Notes: generated by a model from the sequence alone, not told the origin. 63,666 nucleotides of DNA from Bryobacterales bacterium (GCA_947446025.1 CANFEY010000022.1:1-63666), one strand, 5' to 3'; counted from the first letter of the stretch, positions 42,056 to 51,662 are shown. Made by a program: numbers and translations.

Positions 42056-43849
42056 TTGGAAAACTCGAATTATTGGGCCACGGTCCGGCGATGGGGCGTG
42101 CCGCTGGTGCTATTGCTGGTGGCGCTGATTTACATCCCGACCATGTTCGGTCCACACCTGATGGACGACACCGATGCGGTGAACGGCCAGATCCCGCGCA
42201 ACATTCTGCGCGACGGGGATTGGGTCACCATGCACATCAACGGGGTGCGGTATTTCGAGAAGCCGCCGCTGATGTACTGGATGATCGCGGTAACTTACGC
42301 GGCGCTGGGCGAGGCGGATTGGATTGGGCGCATTCCCAACGTGCTGAGCATCCTGGCCATTGTGTGGCTTATCGCGAGCATGGGCAAGTGGGCGTTCGGG
42401 GCGGCGGCCGGAGCGTATTCGGGCTTGATGTATGGAACGTGCATCGGGTTGTTTCTGTTTACCAGAATTCTGATTCCGGACGCGATGGTCACGGGGCTGA
42501 TCGCGCTCACGCTGTGGGCGTTCCTACGGGCGCTGGATGAAGAGGAGCGGCGGCCGGCGCTGTGGGCCCATACCATGGCCGTGGCGATGGGCGTAGGCAT
42601 CCTGGCGAAAGGTCTCATTGGTCCGATTTTTCCAGTGACGGCGGGTGCGTTGTACTTGCTCATCACCGGGCAGTGGCGCGAACGGCGGACCTGGGAGCGG
42701 CTGCGTCCGGGTTCCGCGCTGGTAGTGATGCTGGCCATCAGCATGCCGTGGGTGGTTGTGGCAACGCTGCGCAACCCGCCCTACTTCGACTTCAGTATGA
42801 CCGCGGGCCCGGGGATGTATCGCGGGTTCTTCTGGTTCTTCTTCTTTAATGAGCACCTGCTGCGGTTCCTGAACACGCGTTGGCCGCGAGACTATGACAC
42901 GGTGCCCAGGCATCTTTTCTGGCTGCTGCATCTGTTGTGGTTCTTCCCGTGGTCGGCGTACTTGCCGCAGGCGCTACGCGCAGGCTGGCGGGGCACGGAC
43001 CGCGCCTCGCGCATGCGGCTGCTGTGCTGGTGCTGGGCGGGATTCGTGCTGTTCTTCTTCACGTTTTCTACCACCCAGGAATATTACTCCATGCCGGCGT
43101 ATCCGGCGTTCGCGCTACTGATCGGCTCGGCGATGGCCGGCGGATCCTCCTGGATTGAGCGTGGAGCCAAAGTGGTGGCCGGAGTCTCGGCCCTGGCGCT
43201 GCTGGCGATCCTGGGCATCCTGGCCTATGTTTGGAACCTCCCCACCCCCGGCGACATCTCCAACGCGCTGACCCAGGACCCAAGCCGTTACCAACTTTCC
43301 TTGGGCCACATGGGCGACTTGACGTTATCCTCCTTCGCCTATCTGCGGCCGCCGCTGATGGTGGCGGGGGCGGCGTTCCTGGTGGGTGCGCTGGCGGCTT
43401 GGCGCTGGCGCGGGTGGCTCACTCAGTTGGGCTTGGCCGCGATGATGGTGCTGTTCCTCAACGCCGCGCGCATGGCGATGATCACCTTCGATCCTTATCT
43501 GAGCAGCCAGCCGCTGGCCGACGCCATCAACGCGGGTCCTCCGGGCAGGGTGATCCTGGGCGACCAATACTACACGCTCAGCTCGATTTTCTACTACGCG
43601 AATTTGCAGGACGCGCTACTGCTGAACGGGCGCTACCAGAATCTGGAGTATGGCTCGTACGCACCGGAAGCTCCAGACGTTTTCCTTCCAGACACGCATT
43701 TAGCCGAACTGTGGCGTGGCGCGGACCGGCTGTATCTGGTCCTGGAAGGTCCGAAAGTATTGGGGGTAGAGAAGCTGGTGGGCAAAGAGTCGCTTCACCT
43801 GGTGAAGGCGAGCGGCGGAAAGTATCTGTTCACGAACCAACCACTATGA
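42056..43849 (+). CDS. ArnT-like (PMT/GT83) membrane glycosyltransferase
   Basis: TTG 42056 follows GGGGAAG. The 597-residue product has about 12 membrane helices. The N-terminal loop has the family signature DDTDAVNGQIPRNIL followed by VRYFEKPPLMYWMIA. Enzymes of this type transfer a sugar from a polyprenyl phosphate carrier to lipid A or other envelope acceptors on the periplasmic side. The next gene makes the kind of enzyme that loads such carriers and overlaps by ATGA. The sugar is not known. Confidence 0.88.
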   Translation: MENSNYWATVRRWGVPLVLLLVALIYIPTMFGPHLMDDTDAVNGQIPRNILRDGDWVTMHINGVRYFEKPPLMYWMIAVTYAALGEADWIGRIPNVLSILAIVWLIASMGKWAFGAAAGAYSGLMYGTCIGLFLFTRILIPDAMVTGLIALTLWAFLRALDEEERRPALWAHTMAVAMGVGILAKGLIGPIFPVTAGALYLLITGQWRERRTWERLRPGSALVVMLAISMPWVVVATLRNPPYFDFSMTAGPGMYRGFFWFFFFNEHLLRFLNTRWPRDYDTVPRHLFWLLHLLWFFPWSAYLPQALRAGWRGTDRASRMRLLCWCWAGFVLFFFTFSTTQEYYSMPAYPAFALLIGSAMAGGSSWIERGAKVVAGVSALALLAILGILAYVWNLPTPGDISNALTQDPSRYQLSLGHMGDLTLSSFAYLRPPLMVAGAAFLVGALAAWRWRGWLTQLGLAAMMVLFLNAARMAMITFDPYLSSQPLADAINAGPPGRVILGDQYYTLSSIFYYANLQDALLLNGRYQNLEYGSYAPEAPDVFLPDTHLAELWRGADRLYLVLEGPKVLGVEKLVGKESLHLVKASGGKYLFTNQPL

Positions 43850-44874
43850 CCAAGCGCATCATCTCTATCGTAGTGCCGGTGTTTGAGGAAGCTGAAAACT
43901 TACCGGCTCTATGCCGCGGAATCTCCGCCGCGATGGGGCAAGTGACGGACTTCGAGTATGAACTGCTGCTGATCGACGACGGCAGCCGGGATGAGTCCTG
44001 GGAGGTCATCGCGAACCTGCATGACCTGGACGAGCGCGTGAAGGGCCTGCGGCTCTCGCGCAACTTCGGACATCAGGCGGCGGTGACCGCGGGTTACCGT
44101 TACGCCACCGGCACTGCGGTCATCACCATGGACGCCGACCTGCAGCATCCCTCCGAACTGCTGCCGCAGATGATTCAGAAATGGCGCGGCGGATACGACG
44201 TGGTCAGCATGGTGCGCGATCCAGCGGCGCATCAAGGGCTGCTCAAAGCGCTATCGTCCACTTTGTTTTACCGCTTCATCAACGCGCTTTCTTCCACCAA
44301 GATCAAGGCCGGGGTCGCGGACTTCCGCTTGCTTGACCGGCGCGTGGTGAAGCAACTCAATGCCCTCAAGGAGCGCGGCCGGTTTGTACGCGGCCTGATT
44401 TCCTGGGTGGGGTTCAACGAAGCCGAGATCCACTATACGCCGAATCCCCGCTTTGCCGGGCGCACGAAATACTCGCTCGGCAAGATGCTGCACCTGGCCG
44501 TGGACGCCATTTCATCCTTCTCGACCGCGCCGCTCCGGATGTCGTTCTACGCAGGGTTGGCCGTCAACGTCCTGTGTCTGCTGCTGATGGGGTATGCGTT
44601 CTACAACAAGATGCATGAGGACAAGGACCTCACCCAGTGGGCGTCCACATTTCTCACCATGCTCTTCTTGAGCGGCATTCAACTGCTGATGATCGGCGTG
44701 ATCGGCATGTACGTGGGCAAGATCTTCGAGGAAGTGAAGCATCGTCCGGTGTACGTGACAGAGAAGGAGTTGGGAATCGCGCTGCGTCCGCGACGGGTTC
44801 ACCAACGGTCGAAGACCGTCTCTGCGCCAGCGGGCACCCCCGGATTGATCGTCATGCCGGAGCGGAATGGGTAG
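43846..44874 (+). CDS. Family 2 glycosyltransferase, ArnC/DPM1-like
   Basis: The 342-residue product starts within the stop of the ArnT-like gene. The GT-A domain has IVVPVFEEAENL, LLIDDGSRDESW and the metal-binding TMDADLQHP. Two C-terminal membrane helices follow (FYAGLAVNVLCLLLMGYAF, FLSGIQLLMIGVIGMYVGK). It likely transfers a sugar from a nucleotide donor to undecaprenyl phosphate, supplying the ArnT-like enzyme. Confidence 0.9.
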   Translation: MTKRIISIVVPVFEEAENLPALCRGISAAMGQVTDFEYELLLIDDGSRDESWEVIANLHDLDERVKGLRLSRNFGHQAAVTAGYRYATGTAVITMDADLQHPSELLPQMIQKWRGGYDVVSMVRDPAAHQGLLKALSSTLFYRFINALSSTKIKAGVADFRLLDRRVVKQLNALKERGRFVRGLISWVGFNEAEIHYTPNPRFAGRTKYSLGKMLHLAVDAISSFSTAPLRMSFYAGLAVNVLCLLLMGYAFYNKMHEDKDLTQWASTFLTMLFLSGIQLLMIGVIGMYVGKIFEEVKHRPVYVTEKELGIALRPRRVHQRSKTVSAPAGTPGLIVMPERNG

Positions 44875-44877
44875 CGC

Positions 44878-45642
44878 ATGAAGCGGCTTGTCGTCACCGC
44901 TGACGACTTCGGCTTGAGCAAGGGCGTCACGGACGGCATTCTGGAGGCGCATCGCAACGGGATCGTCACCCGGACCTCCATCATCGCGGCCGGACGGGCG
45001 TTCGACTACGCCGTGGTTTTGGCACAGGCCAACCCCCGGCTAGGGCTCGGGCTGCACTTCACGTTGGTGGAGGAGCAGGCGGTCTCTGATCCAAGCGTGC
45101 GGCTGCCGGCTACGTATGCAGGAGTGGTGCTGGGCCGCCTGCCGGCTTCGTTCGTTGAGGCAGAATTGCGGGCGCAACTCCGCAAATGCGCCGACGCTGG
45201 CTTGACGCTGACCCACATCGACAGCCACCAACACGTACACGCGCTGCCGTCGATTATGCGCATCGTGCTGCGCGTGGCCGAAGAGCACGGCATCCGGCGC
45301 GTGCGGCTGCCGCTCGCTTCGCCGCGCGTGGCGAGTCCCACGAAGTCCGCATTGTGTTTATTGGCCCGCTACGACGCGCTGCGGAATCCCGGGCGCTTTG
45401 TGTGCGATCACATGGCGGGTTTGTTCGAAAGCGGCTCGCTGAACGAGGGCGCGCTGCTGCGCATTGTGGATTCGCTCGGCGAAGGCACCACGGAGTTGGT
45501 CTGCCACCCCGGCCTTGAAGACGCCGCCTGCCGCGAGCATTACGAGCACTGGCACTACCATTGGGAGGACGAGCTCGCCGCACTGACCAGCGCGAAAGTC
45601 CGCGAGCGGCTGCGCGCCAAGGGGATCGAGTTGGCTGCGTGA
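44878..45642 (+). CDS. ChbG/HpnK-family carbohydrate deacetylase
   Basis: The 254-residue product has the YdjC fold motifs: VTADDFGLSKGVTDGI (metal-binding Asp pair), LGLHFTLVEE, and THIDSHQHVHALP (metal-binding His). The C-terminus has ELVCHPG. Members deacetylate amino sugars on oligosaccharides or lipid intermediates. Its start is 3 bases after the GT2 gene, so it is the third gene of a lipid glycosylation operon and probably deacetylates the carrier-linked sugar. Confidence 0.88.
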   Translation: MKRLVVTADDFGLSKGVTDGILEAHRNGIVTRTSIIAAGRAFDYAVVLAQANPRLGLGLHFTLVEEQAVSDPSVRLPATYAGVVLGRLPASFVEAELRAQLRKCADAGLTLTHIDSHQHVHALPSIMRIVLRVAEEHGIRRVRLPLASPRVASPTKSALCLLARYDALRNPGRFVCDHMAGLFESGSLNEGALLRIVDSLGEGTTELVCHPGLEDAACREHYEHWHYHWEDELAALTSAKVRERLRAKGIELAA

Positions 45643-45698
45643 TTGGGACTTGCGGTCAGGCATTTCCCAGAGCGTTGCGTTAGATTCAACTAACGGGG

Positions 45699-46640
45699 AT
45701 GCCAAACGAAAACGTAGCGAAGCCGAACGCCTCAGCGGCCTGGTTCTTTTTGAGTTTGGACCAGCCGGCAGAAGTAGACGATTTAGCACGCCACGCGTTT
45801 CGCAGCCGCACGCAATTTTTCCGGCTGTTCCAAGCTTTGATCGCGGAAAGCCCTGGCGCGATGCGACGGCGGTTCCTGCTGGAACGGGCGGCGTTTCAGC
45901 TGGGGCGCTCCCGCTCACCGGTTACGGAGATCGCCTTCGATGCGGGCTACGCGTCCCTCGAGGCCTTCACTCGGGCGTTCCGCAGAGCTTACGGCGTGTC
46001 ACCCAGCCTCTACCGCCGCACGGGCACGTGGCGCGTCCATCTGCCCGCGCCTAATGAATTTCATTACTGCGGACCGCACGTCCGCACCAAAGGAGAAAAC
46101 ACGAACATGGATCTTTTTGAACTCTTCGCCGGTACCGACACTTGGTACATGCGCAAGATGCTGGAACAGGCCGCCCAGCTTACAGACGAACAGCTCGATC
46201 GGCCGCAAGGCTTCACGGCGAAAGTTTTCGCGTGGGACAAGCCGGATGAGAACCTGCGCGAGATTCTGGAGCGCATGGTGCTCACCAAGGAAGTCTGGGT
46301 GGCCGCGCTGACCAATGGCCCCATGCCTCCGGTTGAGAACGCCGCGCCCGAAGTGCGTACGGCCAAGGCTCTGTTGGACCGGTCCTGCCGGGCGGAGGCG
46401 GAGTTCACCCGCGTGTTCCGCGACATTCGCGACCGCGGCGCATGGGACGAGACCTTCGTGGACGCGCTGTGTGAACCGCCGGAGACGTTCACCTTCGGCG
46501 GCATGTTCGCGCACGTGATCACCTTCAACACGCACCGGCGGATGATGGCGCTGGATGCGTTTCAGCGTTTGGGAGCACTCATCGCCGGCGTCGGATGCCC
46601 GATGGATTATGAGCGCCGCGATGCGGTCAGTAATTCTTGA
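45699..46640 (+). CDS. AraC-type regulator fused to a DinB-like domain
   Basis: The 313-residue product has an AraC HTH pair in residues 15-110 (AFRSRTQFFRLFQALIAESP, ITEIAFDAGYASLEAFTRAF-type helix, YGVSPSLYRR). From about residue 135 it has a four-helix DinB-like domain (ELFAGTDTWYMRKMLEQAA, ending HVITFNTHRRMM). The domain order suggests a small-molecule-responsive regulator. A 6-bp inverted repeat (CGTTAG / CTAACG, 45678-45695) lies just before the start and may be its own operator. Confidence 0.8.
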   Translation: MPNENVAKPNASAAWFFLSLDQPAEVDDLARHAFRSRTQFFRLFQALIAESPGAMRRRFLLERAAFQLGRSRSPVTEIAFDAGYASLEAFTRAFRRAYGVSPSLYRRTGTWRVHLPAPNEFHYCGPHVRTKGENTNMDLFELFAGTDTWYMRKMLEQAAQLTDEQLDRPQGFTAKVFAWDKPDENLREILERMVLTKEVWVAALTNGPMPPVENAAPEVRTAKALLDRSCRAEAEFTRVFRDIRDRGAWDETFVDALCEPPETFTFGGMFAHVITFNTHRRMMALDAFQRLGALIAGVGCPMDYERRDAVSNS

Positions 46641-47550
46641 TCAGGTCGAGCCCGGAGTACATGCCTGCTACCTGCGCGCTGTAGCCGTTGAACATGTCGG
46701 TGCGAATCTTACGTCCCTGACCCAGCAGACCCGAGCCATCCAGGCGATCTTCCGTGTCCTGGTTATATCGTGGGTGCGGACGCCTGGGGTTGACGTTGGA
46801 ATAAAAGCCGTAGGCCTCAGGCCACTCCAGTGCCCACGTAGTCGGCGGCTGCTTTTCCACGAAGCGGATGCGGGTGATCGACTTGATGCCTTTGAAGCCG
46901 TACTTCCACGGCACCACCAAGCGCACGGGCGCGCCGCTTTGGTTCAGCAGCGTCTCGCCATAGAGTCCCACTGCCATCAGCGTCAGCGGATGCATGGCTT
47001 CATCGAGGCGCAGCCCTTCCACGTGCGGCAGCGGGATGCCCGCCTCGCGCGGGGAGACCATGACTTTGGAATCGTAGAAGCTCTCAAATGCGACGAACTT
47101 GGCTTTGCCCGTCGGCTCCACTTGCTTCAGCAGCGCGCTGAGCGGGATGCCGATCCACGGCACGATCATCGACCTGCCCTCGACGCAGCGCATCCGGTAG
47201 ATACGCTCTTCGAGCGGCGCGAGCTTCATCAGCTCACTCAGGCTCACCGTCTTGGGAGCTTTTACTTCGCCTTCCAGGCGCACCGGCCAATCGGGATTGG
47301 GCTTCCACTTAGGCGCGTTTTTCGCGGGCTCATTTTTCGCGGTCCCGAATTCGTAGTAGTTGTTGTAGGTGACGACGTCCTTCTTGAGCGGGAGCTTGTC
47401 GCCCGTTAGGTTGTGCAGCGCCCCCGACTGTCGCGCCGTCAGTGCCGCAGCGTCTGCGATGGAGGAGGAACCGAGCAGCGCCGCCGCGCCAAGGAACCGC
47501 CTGCGATTCCAGTACAGTTCCTTGGGCGTGACGTCGGAGTAGCGGAGCAT
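46627..47550 (-). CDS. msrP: Protein-methionine-sulfoxide reductase catalytic subunit
   Basis: The 307-residue product has a Tat leader (NRRRFLGAAALLG, residues 15-27) and the molybdopterin fold of MsrP/YedY. The metal-ligand cysteine is C122 in YRMRCVEGRSMIVPW, and the region VRLVVPWKYGFKGIKSI is typical. It repairs oxidised methionines in periplasmic proteins. The membrane haem partner MsrQ is not adjacent. It lies 5 bases after the VOC gene on the same strand. Confidence 0.95.
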   Translation of the reverse strand: MLRYSDVTPKELYWNRRRFLGAAALLGSSSIADAAALTARQSGALHNLTGDKLPLKKDVVTYNNYYEFGTAKNEPAKNAPKWKPNPDWPVRLEGEVKAPKTVSLSELMKLAPLEERIYRMRCVEGRSMIVPWIGIPLSALLKQVEPTGKAKFVAFESFYDSKVMVSPREAGIPLPHVEGLRLDEAMHPLTLMAVGLYGETLLNQSGAPVRLVVPWKYGFKGIKSITRIRFVEKQPPTTWALEWPEAYGFYSNVNPRRPHPRYNQDTEDRLDGSGLLGQGRKIRTDMFNGYSAQVAGMYSGLDLIKNY

Positions 47551-47555
47551 GGCGG

Positions 47556-48386
47556 CTAGTGGCCCGCCAGGCCTTCGGTCAACTCGATGTAGGTGCCGTT
47601 CGGGTCCGTGATGAAGGCGAGGTCGACGCCGATCTTGCCCTTGGTCTCGCTATATGCGCGGTCCATTTTCATGCCGCCCGCTTCCAGCTTGGCCACGAAA
47701 TCCTTCAGGCCCTTGATCTCGAATCCGATGTGATCCAGCGCGCGGCCTTTGGTGGCCGCCAGTGCCGCAGGCGGGGTCGCCGGGGCCTTACCCTTGGCTT
47801 GTCCGCCGTACGCCAGGAAGTCGATGGTGCCGCCCGTAAGGCCCGCGCCCTTGGCACCGGGGCGCCGTTCCGATTCATCAGCGCCAAACGTCTTCAGGTA
47901 CCAATCACGTGCCGCGAGCGTGTCAGGAGCGGACAGGTGATAGTGGCTAAACGTTGGCACGGTGGTGTTGGGGAATTCCTGCACTTCGATCAGCACACCG
48001 CCGGGGAAAGTGATGAACGCCTGCACGTTGGGCGTCAATTCGCGAATCGCCAGACCCGCCGCCTCGGCCTTCGCCTTGGTCTCCGCGTAGCTCTTCACGT
48101 AGAATCCCACGTGATTCACAGCCGATCCGTCCGTGCCCGCGCCATCCGCGCGCTGACCCAGGATGAAGAACACGCCCGGAGTCTTCACCGTGCGCAGAGC
48201 CCCAATCGTCATCGGCGTGCCGCCCAGGATGTCGACCAGCAATTTCTCCGTCGCCGCCACGTCCGGCACCATCAAATGGATGTGTCCAAACGCCACGCCC
48301 GAAGCATTCGGAGCGGGAGTCTGAGCCGGAAGCAGGAAAGCAGCCGCAGCCGCGAAAAGAGAGAGAGGAAGTAGTAGCCAACGCAT
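47556..48386 (-). CDS. Exported VOC (glyoxalase-fold) protein
   Basis: The 276-residue product has a signal peptide (MRWLLLPLSLFAAAAAFLLP) and two VOC half-domains: FGHIHLMVPDVAATEKLLVD and later LDHIGFEIKGLKDFVAKLEA with FITDPNGTYIELTE at the C-terminus. Metal ligands of the fold (His, Glu) can be seen in the second half. The substrate is unknown. It is co-transcribed with msrP. Confidence 0.83.
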   Translation of the reverse strand: MRWLLLPLSLFAAAAAFLLPAQTPAPNASGVAFGHIHLMVPDVAATEKLLVDILGGTPMTIGALRTVKTPGVFFILGQRADGAGTDGSAVNHVGFYVKSYAETKAKAEAAGLAIRELTPNVQAFITFPGGVLIEVQEFPNTTVPTFSHYHLSAPDTLAARDWYLKTFGADESERRPGAKGAGLTGGTIDFLAYGGQAKGKAPATPPAALAATKGRALDHIGFEIKGLKDFVAKLEAGGMKMDRAYSETKGKIGVDLAFITDPNGTYIELTEGLAGH

Positions 48387-48446
48387 GGCGGTTATCGTAG
48401 CACGGAACGCGGCGGGGTTGAAGGCTCTGGAAGTGATACTGCCGCA

Positions 48447-48737
48447 GTGCTAAGCAGGCCGGAACACTTGAAGGCGGCGGGTCTGACGCTGGAGGAAGTC
48501 AATGATGTTCTGGACTCATTGGCGGCGGTGGTCGAACCAATCCGGCTGCGCTTTCTTTGGCGGCCCCAGCTTCGTGATCCCGCGGACGAGATGGTGCTGG
48601 AAGCCGCAGTAAACGGACGGGTTGATCGGCTGGTAACGTATGATTTGAAGCACCTCGCCGAAGCCGCCGGAAGGTTCGGAATCAGGACGCAGAGTCCGCC
48701 GCAAATGTGGGAGGAATTGAAACGTGAGAAAGAGTAA
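48447..48737 (+). pseudogene. PIN-family toxin, 5' end missing
   Basis: The 96-residue frame matches the C-terminal two thirds of a PIN toxin: VLSRPEHLKAAGLTLEEVND, DPADEMVLEAA, VDRLVTYDLKHLAEA. The N-terminal 40-45 residues with the first catalytic Asp are absent. The upstream frame is unrelated sequence. A GTG at 48447 can start translation but would give an inactive protein. Confidence 0.7.
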
Positions 48738-48885
48738 CGTGGCACTGCGCTTGCAACCCTCGGCCCTCCGCACTGAGGACTATTTCAGGGAGCGCGCCGC
48801 GCGGGCCAGCATCGCGCGGGCCAAGCAAATCCTCAAGAAGGCCGGCAAGGGCCAGCCGCCCGTGCCGGGGGACGAGATCCTCTAG
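48724..48885 (+). CDS. Antitoxin-like small ORF with internal deletion
   Basis: GTG 48724 overlaps the end of the PIN frame. The 53 residues read as two joined pieces: RKSNVALRLQPS, the beginning of a ribbon-helix-helix type antitoxin, then ALRTEDYFRERAARAS and an ordinary C-terminal tail to GDEIL. Intact proteins of this type usually have about 30 residues between these pieces (the second helix of the DNA-binding fold). The antitoxin seems to be disabled along with its toxin. Confidence 0.55.
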   Translation: MRKSNVALRLQPSALRTEDYFRERAARASIARAKQILKKAGKGQPPVPGDEIL

Positions 48886-48923
48886 TCCCCCATTCGTCCC
48901 GCCGCCGCATTAGAATGGAGGGC

Positions 48924-51662
48924 ATGAGAAAGACAGCTCTTTTCGCTCTCCTTTCCGGCCTCCTGGTAGCGGCCCAATTTACTTTCGCCCAGGCTCCCGC
49001 CGCTCCGGTGCGGACTGCCACGGTCGAAGGCATCACCGAATACCGGCTCCCGAACGGGCTCAAAATCCTGCTCTTCCCTGATTCCTCCAAACCCACGGTG
49101 ACGGTCAACATGACGTACCTGGTCGGCTCCCGCCACGAAGGCTACGGCGAATCGGGCATGGCGCACTTGCTGGAGCATATGCTCTTCAAGGGTACCGCCA
49201 AGCGTGAATCCATCATGAAGCTGCTCACGGAGAAAGGAGCGGACTGGAATGGCACCACATGGTTCGACCGCACCAACTACTTCGAGACGCTGGACGCCAC
49301 CAACGATGACAACCTGCGCTGGGCACTCGAAATGGAAGCCGACCGCATGGTGAACTCGCGCGTGTCGCGCGCTGACCTTGATAGCGAAATGACCGTGGTT
49401 CGCAACGAGTTTGAGCGCGGTGAGAACAATCCCGGGGCGGTGCTGGAGGAACGCGTCATGTCCACCGCGTACTTGTGGCACAACTACGGACGCAGCACCA
49501 TCGGTTCGCGCAGTGACATTGAAAACGTGCCGATCGAGCGGCTGCAAGCGTTCTACCGCAAGTACTACCAGCCCGACAACGCCGTGCTGGTGATCGCGGG
49601 CAAGTTCGACCAGGCCAAGACGCTCGCATGGGTTACCGAGATTTTCGCCGGCGTCCCGAAGCCCACGCGCGTGCTGGAAACGACGTACACCGCCGAGCCC
49701 GCGCAGGACGGCGAACGCCAAGTGGTGCTCAACCGCGTCGGCGACAATCAGAACCTGCTCGTCGGCTACCACATCTCCTCCGCCGCAGACACGGATTCTT
49801 CGGTGTTCGACGTGCTGAGTTTTATCCTGGGGAGCCAGCCTTCGGGCCGGCTGTACAAGGCGCTAGTGGAGTCGAAGCTGGCCACTGGTGTCAGCGCCGA
49901 CGAATACGAACTGCACGACCCCGGCATGTTCCTCATGAGTGCGGAAATGCTCAAGACGCAGGATTTCAAGACCGTGGAAGACGCCCTGTTCCGCGTGGTG
50001 GACAACCTGTCCAAAGAGCCGCCCACTGCCGAAGAAGTCACCCGAGCCAAGAACAACATCCTCAAGAATTTTGAGTTGGCAATGAATAACACAGCCAGCA
50101 TCGCGCGCGCTATCAGCGAAAACATCGCGTCCGGCGACTGGCGCCTGCGCTTTCTGGATCGCGACCAGATCGAAAAGGTCACGCCCGAAGACGTGGTGCG
50201 TGTGGCGCAGAAGTATTTCCTGCCGTCGAACCGGACCATTGGGCGCTTCATTCCCGTGAGCGAAACGCCGAAGCGTGCCGAGATCGGTGCGCCGCGCGAT
50301 CTCACCTCCGCACTCACCGGCTACACTGGCCGGGCCGCGATTGAAGACGGCGAGGCGTTCGACCCGTCTCCCACCAACATCGAATCGCGCGTGACGCGGT
50401 TGACTCTACCCAGCGGACTGAAGATGGTCCTGCTGCCGAAGAAGAATCGCGGCGGCACGGTGGTCGCCAACGTGAGCCTGCACTGGGGCACGCTGGACGC
50501 GCTGAAAGGCAAGAGCGGAGCGGCGCAGGCCGCTGGATCGTTGCTGATGCGCGGCACCGCGAAACACACCCGCCAGCAATTGCAGGACGAATTCGACCGC
50601 CTCAAATCGCGCGTGAACGTCAACGGCGGCTTGAACGGAGCCAACATTAGCGTCAACACCGTGCGCGCGGGCTTAGTGGATTCGCTCAAACTGGCCGTGG
50701 AAATTCTCCAGCAGCCCACCTTCCCTGCAGCCGATTTCGATGAGATCCAACGCGGCCGTATCGCCCAGATCGAAGGCGCGCGCAGTGAGCCCAGTACCAT
50801 CGCCGGCACCGCCCGCAACAAACACATCAACCGCTATCCATTGGACGATCCGCGCGCCGCGCTCACGCCCGATGAGCAGCTGGCCCGCCTCCGCGCCACC
50901 ACGCTCGACCAAGCGAAGCAGTTCTACAAGGACTTCTACGGCGCATCGAACGGCGAAATTTCCGTGGTCGGCGACTTCGACCCGGCAGAGATCCGCCCGC
51001 TGATGGAGCAGCTCTTCGCCACCTGGAAGAGCCCCAAGCCGTACGCGCGCATTCCCTCGGATTTGACACCTGTTCCCGGTGTGAATCAGATGCTGGAAGC
51101 TCCTGACAAAGCGAACGCCGTGCTCACAGCCATCGTGCAGATGCCGATGGACCAGCAGGACGCCGACTACCCGGCCCTTTACCTAGCCAACCTCATCTTC
51201 GGCGGCGACGCGAAGAGCCGCGTGTGGATTCGCATCCGCGAAAAGGAAGGCCTGAGCTATGGCACTAACACCAGCTTCAGCGCCGATACCCGCGACAAGG
51301 TCGCCAGCCTCGGACTCTCTTCCACCTTCGCGCCGGAGAACGTGCTCAAAGTAGAGGCCGCGTTCAAAGAAGAGCTTGCCTCCATCTTGGGAGCCGGATT
51401 CACCGAGGCCGAACTCAAGATCGCCAAAGAGGCGTTCCAGCAGGAGCGCCTCATCGGCCGCACCAACGACGCCTCGCTCGCAGGCCTCTTCACCAGCCAA
51501 GCTGAGCTGGGCCGCACCATGCAGCGCGACATCGATCTGGAGAACGCCGTGCGCAATATGACCGTGGCGCAGCTGAACGCCGTGGTCAAGAAGTGGATTA
51601 AGCCGGAGTCGATCTCCTACTTCAAGTCGGGCGACTTCAAGAAGGCCGGCATCACGAAGTAA
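48924..51662 (+). CDS. M16 family zinc metallopeptidase, two-domain
   Basis: The product has 912 residues from ATG 48924 (915 from 48915). It has a signal peptide (MRKTALFALLSGLLVAAQFTFAQ) and two M16 units. The first contains HxxEH as HLLEH (residues 81-85) inside GMAHLLEHMLFKGTAKR. The second, after about residue 480, lacks the metal ligands as is usual. Residues near SSTFAPENVLKVEA carry the C-terminal fold. It degrades peptides in the periplasm. It stands alone and its end overlaps the convergent PNPOx-like gene. Confidence 0.93.
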   Translation: MRKTALFALLSGLLVAAQFTFAQAPAAPVRTATVEGITEYRLPNGLKILLFPDSSKPTVTVNMTYLVGSRHEGYGESGMAHLLEHMLFKGTAKRESIMKLLTEKGADWNGTTWFDRTNYFETLDATNDDNLRWALEMEADRMVNSRVSRADLDSEMTVVRNEFERGENNPGAVLEERVMSTAYLWHNYGRSTIGSRSDIENVPIERLQAFYRKYYQPDNAVLVIAGKFDQAKTLAWVTEIFAGVPKPTRVLETTYTAEPAQDGERQVVLNRVGDNQNLLVGYHISSAADTDSSVFDVLSFILGSQPSGRLYKALVESKLATGVSADEYELHDPGMFLMSAEMLKTQDFKTVEDALFRVVDNLSKEPPTAEEVTRAKNNILKNFELAMNNTASIARAISENIASGDWRLRFLDRDQIEKVTPEDVVRVAQKYFLPSNRTIGRFIPVSETPKRAEIGAPRDLTSALTGYTGRAAIEDGEAFDPSPTNIESRVTRLTLPSGLKMVLLPKKNRGGTVVANVSLHWGTLDALKGKSGAAQAAGSLLMRGTAKHTRQQLQDEFDRLKSRVNVNGGLNGANISVNTVRAGLVDSLKLAVEILQQPTFPAADFDEIQRGRIAQIEGARSEPSTIAGTARNKHINRYPLDDPRAALTPDEQLARLRATTLDQAKQFYKDFYGASNGEISVVGDFDPAEIRPLMEQLFATWKSPKPYARIPSDLTPVPGVNQMLEAPDKANAVLTAIVQMPMDQQDADYPALYLANLIFGGDAKSRVWIRIREKEGLSYGTNTSFSADTRDKVASLGLSSTFAPENVLKVEAAFKEELASILGAGFTEAELKIAKEAFQQERLIGRTNDASLAGLFTSQAELGRTMQRDIDLENAVRNMTVAQLNAVVKKWIKPESISYFKSGDFKKAGITK

